NCBI RefSeq assembly: GCF_005281615.1
Contig: NZ_SZZM01000001.1
Coordinates: 1,645,455-1,709,454 of the forward strand
Direction of reading: 5' to 3'
Length of the DNA stretch: 64,000 nt
DNA from: Rhodoligotrophos defluvii
GTDB taxonomy: Bacteria; Pseudomonadota; Alphaproteobacteria; Rhizobiales; Im1
Below, one piece after another: positions 60,103 through 64,000 of the stretch. Under the pieces are notes generated by a model. It saw only the letters and a program-made list of their open reading frames with translations, ran no database searches and was not told the DNA's origin. The position numbers and the translations under genes were made by a program. Each line of letters begins with the position of its first letter. Positions within the stretch are counted from its first letter, which is position 1.

Positions 60103-60180
60103 CCGCCCGAATGACGCGGCCGCTGCGGTGGTCGCCAGGTCTCAAAGAACAGCAGACGTTATCGATCGAGGGAGGATCGC

Positions 60181-61395
60181 ATGAGCCGTATTGCGCGGTT
60201 TGCAGGCGCGTGTGCGTTGGCGCTCGGCCTTGTGGCTGGTGTCGGCCAGCCGGCCTTTGCCCAAGAGGGCGTGAAGATCGGCATTCTCAACGACCAGTCG
60301 AGCGTGTACTCGGACATTACCGGGGCCGGGTCGGTCGCCGCCGCACAGATGGCGATCGAGGATTTCGGTGGCGAGGTCTTGGGCAAGCCCATCGAGCTGG
60401 TCTTTGCCGACCATCAGCATAAGCCGGATAACGGCTCCGCGATCGCCCGCCGCTGGTTCGACAATGAGCATGTGGATGCGATCTTCGACATCTACAGCTC
60501 GGGCGTGGCGCTCGCCGTGCAATCGGTGGCCGAGGAGAAGGACAAGATCCTGGTCGTTTCCATGGCCAGCAGCCGGGACATCAGCGGCAAGAACTGCTCC
60601 AGCCATGGCATGCAATGGGCCAATGACGGCTATGCGGTTGCGAACCTTACGGTGAAGGGCGCATCGACCGCGGAGGCTTCCACCTGGTACTTCATCACTG
60701 TGGATTACACGGCCGGCCACAGCATCGAGCGCGACGCCAGCAAGGCGGTGGAAGCGGCCGGCGGCAAGGTGCTGGGCAGCGCCCGCTTCCCGCTGGGCAC
60801 CAAGGATTTCAGCTCCTTCCTGCTGCAGGCGCAGGCCTCGGGCGCCAAGAATATCGGGTTCATCGGCGGCGGTGCCGACATGATCAACTCGATCAAGCAG
60901 GCCAATGAGTTTCAGATCGCCGCGGCCGGCCAGCGGTTCGTGCCCTTTTCCCTCACGCCTCAGGATGTCTATGTGCTTGGCAATGACGTCACCAAGGGCA
61001 TGCCGGTGGTGCTGAGCTTCCACTGGACCGCCAGCGACGAGACCAAGGCCTGGAAGGATCGCTTTCTCGAGAAGACCGGGCGCATGCCCAGCGACCCGCA
61101 GGCCAACATCTACAGCGCGGTCACCCATTATCTGAAGGCGGTCAAGGCTGCGGGAACGAAGGATACGGCCGCGGTGCTGGCCAAGATGAAGTCCATGCCG
61201 GTTGAGGACTTCTTCACGAAGGGCGCCATGATCCGCGAGGATGGCCGCCTGATGCGCCAGCTCTATTATGCCGAGGTGAAGGCGCCGGAAGAGATGGCCG
61301 ACAAGGACGATCTCCTCAAGCTGGTGCGCAGCGTGCCTGGTGAAGAGGTGTTCGTGCCCGTGGCTGAGAGCGATTGCAAGCTGCTGAAGAAGTAA
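60181..61395 (+). CDS. LivK-type periplasmic substrate-binding protein, orphan
   Basis: 404 residues; GGGAGGA before ATG 60181. Sec signal peptide ACALALGLVAGVGQPAFAQE. The mature protein fits the type 1 periplasmic family (VKIGILNDQSSVYSDITGAG, GKPIELVFADHQHKPDNGSA, then YFITVDYTAGHSIERDASKA). No LivFGHM genes are adjacent; it may feed the LivFGHM-type transporter at 21.5 kb or one outside the window. The substrate class is open (small carboxylates, amides or aromatic acids). Confidence 0.92.
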   Translation: MSRIARFAGACALALGLVAGVGQPAFAQEGVKIGILNDQSSVYSDITGAGSVAAAQMAIEDFGGEVLGKPIELVFADHQHKPDNGSAIARRWFDNEHVDAIFDIYSSGVALAVQSVAEEKDKILVVSMASSRDISGKNCSSHGMQWANDGYAVANLTVKGASTAEASTWYFITVDYTAGHSIERDASKAVEAAGGKVLGSARFPLGTKDFSSFLLQAQASGAKNIGFIGGGADMINSIKQANEFQIAAAGQRFVPFSLTPQDVYVLGNDVTKGMPVVLSFHWTASDETKAWKDRFLEKTGRMPSDPQANIYSAVTHYLKAVKAAGTKDTAAVLAKMKSMPVEDFFTKGAMIREDGRLMRQLYYAEVKAPEEMADKDDLLKLVRSVPGEEVFVPVAESDCKLLKK

Positions 61396-61413
61396 TCCGA
61401 CCCGTTTGAGCCC

Positions 61414-61965
61414 TCAAGCGCCGGATGCCTTGGGGCTCCGGCGCTTCCGTGGCGAGGGCGGATACACCGGGTTGAACGACGACAGGTCGACCGAGCGAAG
61501 GCCGCGCGCGATCCGGCTGATCAGGTCGAGGAACAGCATCTTCTCCTGGTGGGTAAGGCCGCTGGCTGCCTGCTCGTAGAAGATGAGCGCGTACTTGAAC
61601 AGGTCGTTCCAATAGTGCAGGCCGGCGGGCGTCAGTCGGACCAGGCGGACCCGGCGGTCCTCCGGCTTCTCCACCCGCTCCACCAGGTCCATGCGCTCGA
61701 GCCGCTTCAGCACCGCATCGAGGTTCTGCCGGCTCACGCCCATATAGTCCGCGAGCTTCGAAAACGGCATGCCGTGTTCGAGATCCTGCGAGAGCGCGCC
61801 GAGCACCGCGCCCTGCACGCCGGTAATGCGCAGCTCCCGCATGGCTTGACGGTGATAGATGTTGCCGGCCTGGATCAGCCGGAAGAACAGCCTGTTGTTC
61901 AGCTCGTTGGCCGAATGACGGTCGACCGGTTCGGCGCTTGGCGCCACCTTCGCTTTCTTGTTCAT
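61414..61965 (-). CDS. MarR-family transcriptional regulator
   Basis: 183 residues from ATG 61965. The winged helix-turn-helix is FSKLADYMGVSRQNLDAVLK followed by RLERMDLVERVEKPEDRRVR, the typical MarR wing. N- and C-terminal helices form the dimer (RLFFRLIQAGNIYHRQAM). It is convergent with the orphan binding protein and divergent from the carboxylase gene, which it probably controls. Confidence 0.9.
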   Translation of the reverse strand: MNKKAKVAPSAEPVDRHSANELNNRLFFRLIQAGNIYHRQAMRELRITGVQGAVLGALSQDLEHGMPFSKLADYMGVSRQNLDAVLKRLERMDLVERVEKPEDRRVRLVRLTPAGLHYWNDLFKYALIFYEQAASGLTHQEKMLFLDLISRIARGLRSVDLSSFNPVYPPSPRKRRSPKASGA

Positions 61966-62024
61966 CAAGGCCTTGCTCGTGGCTCCATATTCAATCAACC
62001 TATTTACATAATTTTGCCGGCGGT

Positions 62025-62037
62025 GGTAGGGTCTACC
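62025..62037. promoter_or_regulatory. Short palindrome in the MarR/carboxylase divergent gap
   Basis: GGTAG-GGT-CTACC in the 142-bp divergent region. A nearby AT-rich run (TATTTACATAATTTT, 62001-62015) may contain the -10 elements. It is a possible MarR operator, with low certainty. Confidence 0.3.
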
Positions 62038-62107
62038 GGTTCGAATGGCATGTCGTGTCACCTCATGCCTCAGATCCTCTCTCTGAAAAGGCCCATGGCC
62101 AGCGGCA

Positions 62108-64000
62108 ATGATCTCGAAGCTATTCATAGCAAATCGTGGTGAAATCGCATTGCGGATTGCGCGGGCGGCCGCCGATCTTGGCATCCCGTACGTTGCCGCC
62201 CATCCTGCTGATGATGCGGCCTCCCTGCATGTGCGCAATGCCGAGCTGGCGATGCAGCTTCCCGGCCGCGGGGCCTCCGCCTATCTCGATATCGACGCGC
62301 TCGTGGCGGCGGCCGTCTCCAGCGGCTGCGATGCGGTGCATCCTGGCTATGGCTTCCTGAGTGAAAATCCCGCCTTCGCCCGCAAAGTGCGGGAGAGCGG
62401 CCTCGTCTTCGTCGGGCCGCGGCCCCAGGTGCTGGAGCTGTTCGGCGATAAGGCGGCGGCGCGGCAGCTCGCCCGCTCCTGCGGCATCCCGATGCTGGAT
62501 GGCACCGAAGGACCGACCAGCCTGGAAGACGCGCGCCGCTTCTTCGCCAGCCTTCAGCCGGGCGAGATGGCCATCATCAAGGCGGTGGCCGGCGGCGGCG
62601 GCCGTGGCATCCGCATCGTGCGCTCGGCCGAGGCGCTGGACGAAGCTTATGAGCAGTGCCGGTCGGAAGCGCTGATGTCCTTCGGGCAGGACGGCGTCTA
62701 TATCGAGCGCTATCTGTCGCGCGCCCGCCATATCGAAGTGCAGATCGCCGGTGATGGCCGCGAAATCGTTCATTTCGGCGAGCGCGAATGCACCGTGCAG
62801 CGGCGGCATCAGAAGGTGGTGGAGATCGCACCGAGCCCTACCTTGCGCCCCGAAATGCGGGAGCGGCTGTGCCAGGCCGCCATCGCCCTCGGCAAGGCCG
62901 TCTCGTACGAAGGGCTGGGCACGGTCGAATTCCTCGTCTCGGACGATGGCGCCCGTTTCGCCTTCACCGAGGTCAATCCGCGCCTGCAGGTCGAGCATAC
63001 GGTGACCGAGGAGGTGTTCGGCATCGACCTGGTCGCAACCCAGATCAGGCTGGCCGAGGGGCGCTCCCTGGCGGAGCTGGGCTTCGCGCCCGGCGAGAGC
63101 CTCGCGCCGCGCGGTCATGCCATCCAGCTGCGCATCAACATGGAGCGGCTCGACAGCCAGGGTCGCACCGCGCCTTCGAGCGGCACGATCAAGGCCTATG
63201 AGCTGCCCACCGGTCCGGGCATCCGCATCGACGGCTTCGGCTATGCCGGCTACCGCACCTCCACCCTTTACGATTCACTGCTGGCCAAGCTCATCGTCCA
63301 TTCGCCCAGCAGCGCCTATGCCGATGCGGTGCGCCGGGCGCAGCGGGCGCTGAAGGAATTCCGCGTGACCGGCGTCGGCACCAATATCCCGCTGCTGCAG
63401 GCTCTGCTCGACCATCCCGATTTCCGCAGCAACAACCTGCACACCACCTTCCTCGAAGAGCGCATCGGCGAGCTCGTCGCGGCCATGCCGGCTGCGGCCG
63501 AGGCGCCCGCCAAGAGCCATCGCAGCGCAACGGCGGAGCGCAGGAACCTGCGCGACGAGGTGGACCCCCTCGCCCTGTTCAGCGCCACCAGCAATGGCAC
63601 CGCGGTCGCGGCCCTGGTCTCCGCGGTTGCCGACGATCACGGCTATCTCCAGGCCGCCCCCCTGCAGGGCACCATCATCAAGCTGGCCGTGGAACCGGGC
63701 AGTGCCGTGGCCAAGGGCCAGACGGTGGCCGTGATGGAAGCCATGAAGATGGAGCATCTCGTCACCGCCGAAGTGGCGGGCACGGTGCGCTGGCTCCATG
63801 TCACGGAAGGCGACACGGTGTTCGAAGGCGAGCCGCTCCTGTCCATCGAAGAGGGCGAAGCGGGTGGGGCGGACGGCCCGGACGAGCAGTCCGTGGATCT
63901 GGATGAGATCCGTGGCGACCTGGCCCAGGTGCTCGCGCGGCAAGCCATGCTCATGGACGCGGCTCGCCCCGATGCGGTGGCGCGGCGGCGCAAGACCGGC
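62108..64000 (+). CDS. Biotin-dependent acyl-CoA carboxylase: biotin carboxylase + biotin carrier, entering carboxyltransferase (cut by window edge)
   Basis: 631 codons, open to the window end. The biotin carboxylase starts KLFIANRGEIALRIARAA and has the glycine-rich ATP loop KAVAGGGGRGIRIV, HFGERECTVQRRHQKVVE and the catalytic EVNPRLQVEHTVTE. The biotin carrier domain has Lys547 in VMEAMKMEHLV. After it, LARQAMLMDAARPDAVARRR-KTG looks like the beginning of a carboxyltransferase domain, so the full protein is probably a single-chain carboxylase of roughly 1,100 residues. It would carboxylate an acyl-CoA such as acetyl- or propionyl-CoA. Confidence 0.93.
   Translation, partial: MISKLFIANRGEIALRIARAAADLGIPYVAAHPADDAASLHVRNAELAMQLPGRGASAYLDIDALVAAAVSSGCDAVHPGYGFLSENPAFARKVRESGLVFVGPRPQVLELFGDKAAARQLARSCGIPMLDGTEGPTSLEDARRFFASLQPGEMAIIKAVAGGGGRGIRIVRSAEALDEAYEQCRSEALMSFGQDGVYIERYLSRARHIEVQIAGDGREIVHFGERECTVQRRHQKVVEIAPSPTLRPEMRERLCQAAIALGKAVSYEGLGTVEFLVSDDGARFAFTEVNPRLQVEHTVTEEVFGIDLVATQIRLAEGRSLAELGFAPGESLAPRGHAIQLRINMERLDSQGRTAPSSGTIKAYELPTGPGIRIDGFGYAGYRTSTLYDSLLAKLIVHSPSSAYADAVRRAQRALKEFRVTGVGTNIPLLQALLDHPDFRSNNLHTTFLEERIGELVAAMPAAAEAPAKSHRSATAERRNLRDEVDPLALFSATSNGTAVAALVSAVADDHGYLQAAPLQGTIIKLAVEPGSAVAKGQTVAVMEAMKMEHLVTAEVAGTVRWLHVTEGDTVFEGEPLLSIEEGEAGGADGPDEQSVDLDEIRGDLAQVLARQAMLMDAARPDAVARRRKTG

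Noticed and set aside
1-64000. CRISPR arrays, tRNA/rRNA genes, transposases or prophage genes
   Set aside because: I looked for regular direct repeats, tRNA arm sequences and transposase or phage motifs and found none that I could support.

Overview
The window is GC-rich, tightly packed bacterial DNA. It most likely comes from an alphaproteobacterium of the order Hyphomicrobiales (Rhizobiales). The evidence is: many ABC importers in operons joined by ATGA or TGATG overlaps; three copies of palindromic intergenic repeats of a kind widespread in rhizobia; a promoter matching the alphaproteobacterial EcfG stress sigma factor (GGAAC-N16-CGTT); and a hopanoid-type epimerase family member. I saw no tRNA, rRNA, CRISPR array, transposase or phage gene. 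The genus cannot be set from the sequence alone.

Layout. 0-0.5 kb: end of a LysR regulator. 0.56-12.1 kb (minus strand): a catabolic and transport unit made of a creatinase-like M24 protein, an FAD amine oxidase, an M19 dipeptidase-like enzyme, a PotABCD-type importer, a 561-residue protein of unknown function, a DUF3726 protein and an aldehyde dehydrogenase. A FadR-type GntR regulator is divergent at 12.3 kb. 13.1-30.4 kb: a two-armed catabolic cluster around a divergent promoter at 21.2-21.5 kb. The minus arm encodes a LivK-type binding protein, SDR, DUF35, thiolase, class III CoA-transferase, lactonase-like hydrolase, SDR and GMC oxidoreductase. The plus arm encodes LivFGHM-type transporter parts, an SDR and a three-subunit molybdenum hydroxylase, followed by an IclR regulator. 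Two matching operator-like palindromes sit just downstream of the two predicted promoters, so the arms look like one regulon.

30.6-36.7 kb: an AceE-like thiamine-diphosphate enzyme, an ATP-grasp protein, a nucleotide-sugar-type epimerase and a MATE exporter. 36.8-45.2 kb: an RpiR regulator, a Ugp/Mal-type importer, a HAD phosphatase, a PHP phosphoesterase and a second M24 homologue that has lost its metal ligands. 45.2-47.6 kb: a membrane phospho-/sulfotransferase-like protein paired with a CDP-alcohol phosphatidyltransferase. 47.7-53.8 kb: a stress and membrane group with two DUF892 proteins, a GntR regulator, a VOC protein, a stand-alone SIR2-like protein, a YihY/BrkB protein and an MscS channel. 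53.8-58 kb: a HisJQMP-type importer with a divergent TetR regulator.

58-60.1 kb is different: richer in A+T, with small genes of unknown function (one broken by a single-base insertion in a G run), a repeat remnant, and a RadC-like protein whose JAMM zinc motif has lost both histidines. It reads as a small accessory patch. 60.2-64 kb: an orphan LivK-type binding protein, a MarR regulator, and a biotin-dependent carboxylase (biotin carboxylase, biotin carrier, then the start of a carboxyltransferase domain) cut by the window edge.

The least-described parts are the 13-30 kb cluster with its paired operators, the unknown 561-residue/DUF3726 pair, the degenerate M24 and RadC proteins, and the SIR2-like gene behind a perfect 24-bp palindrome.
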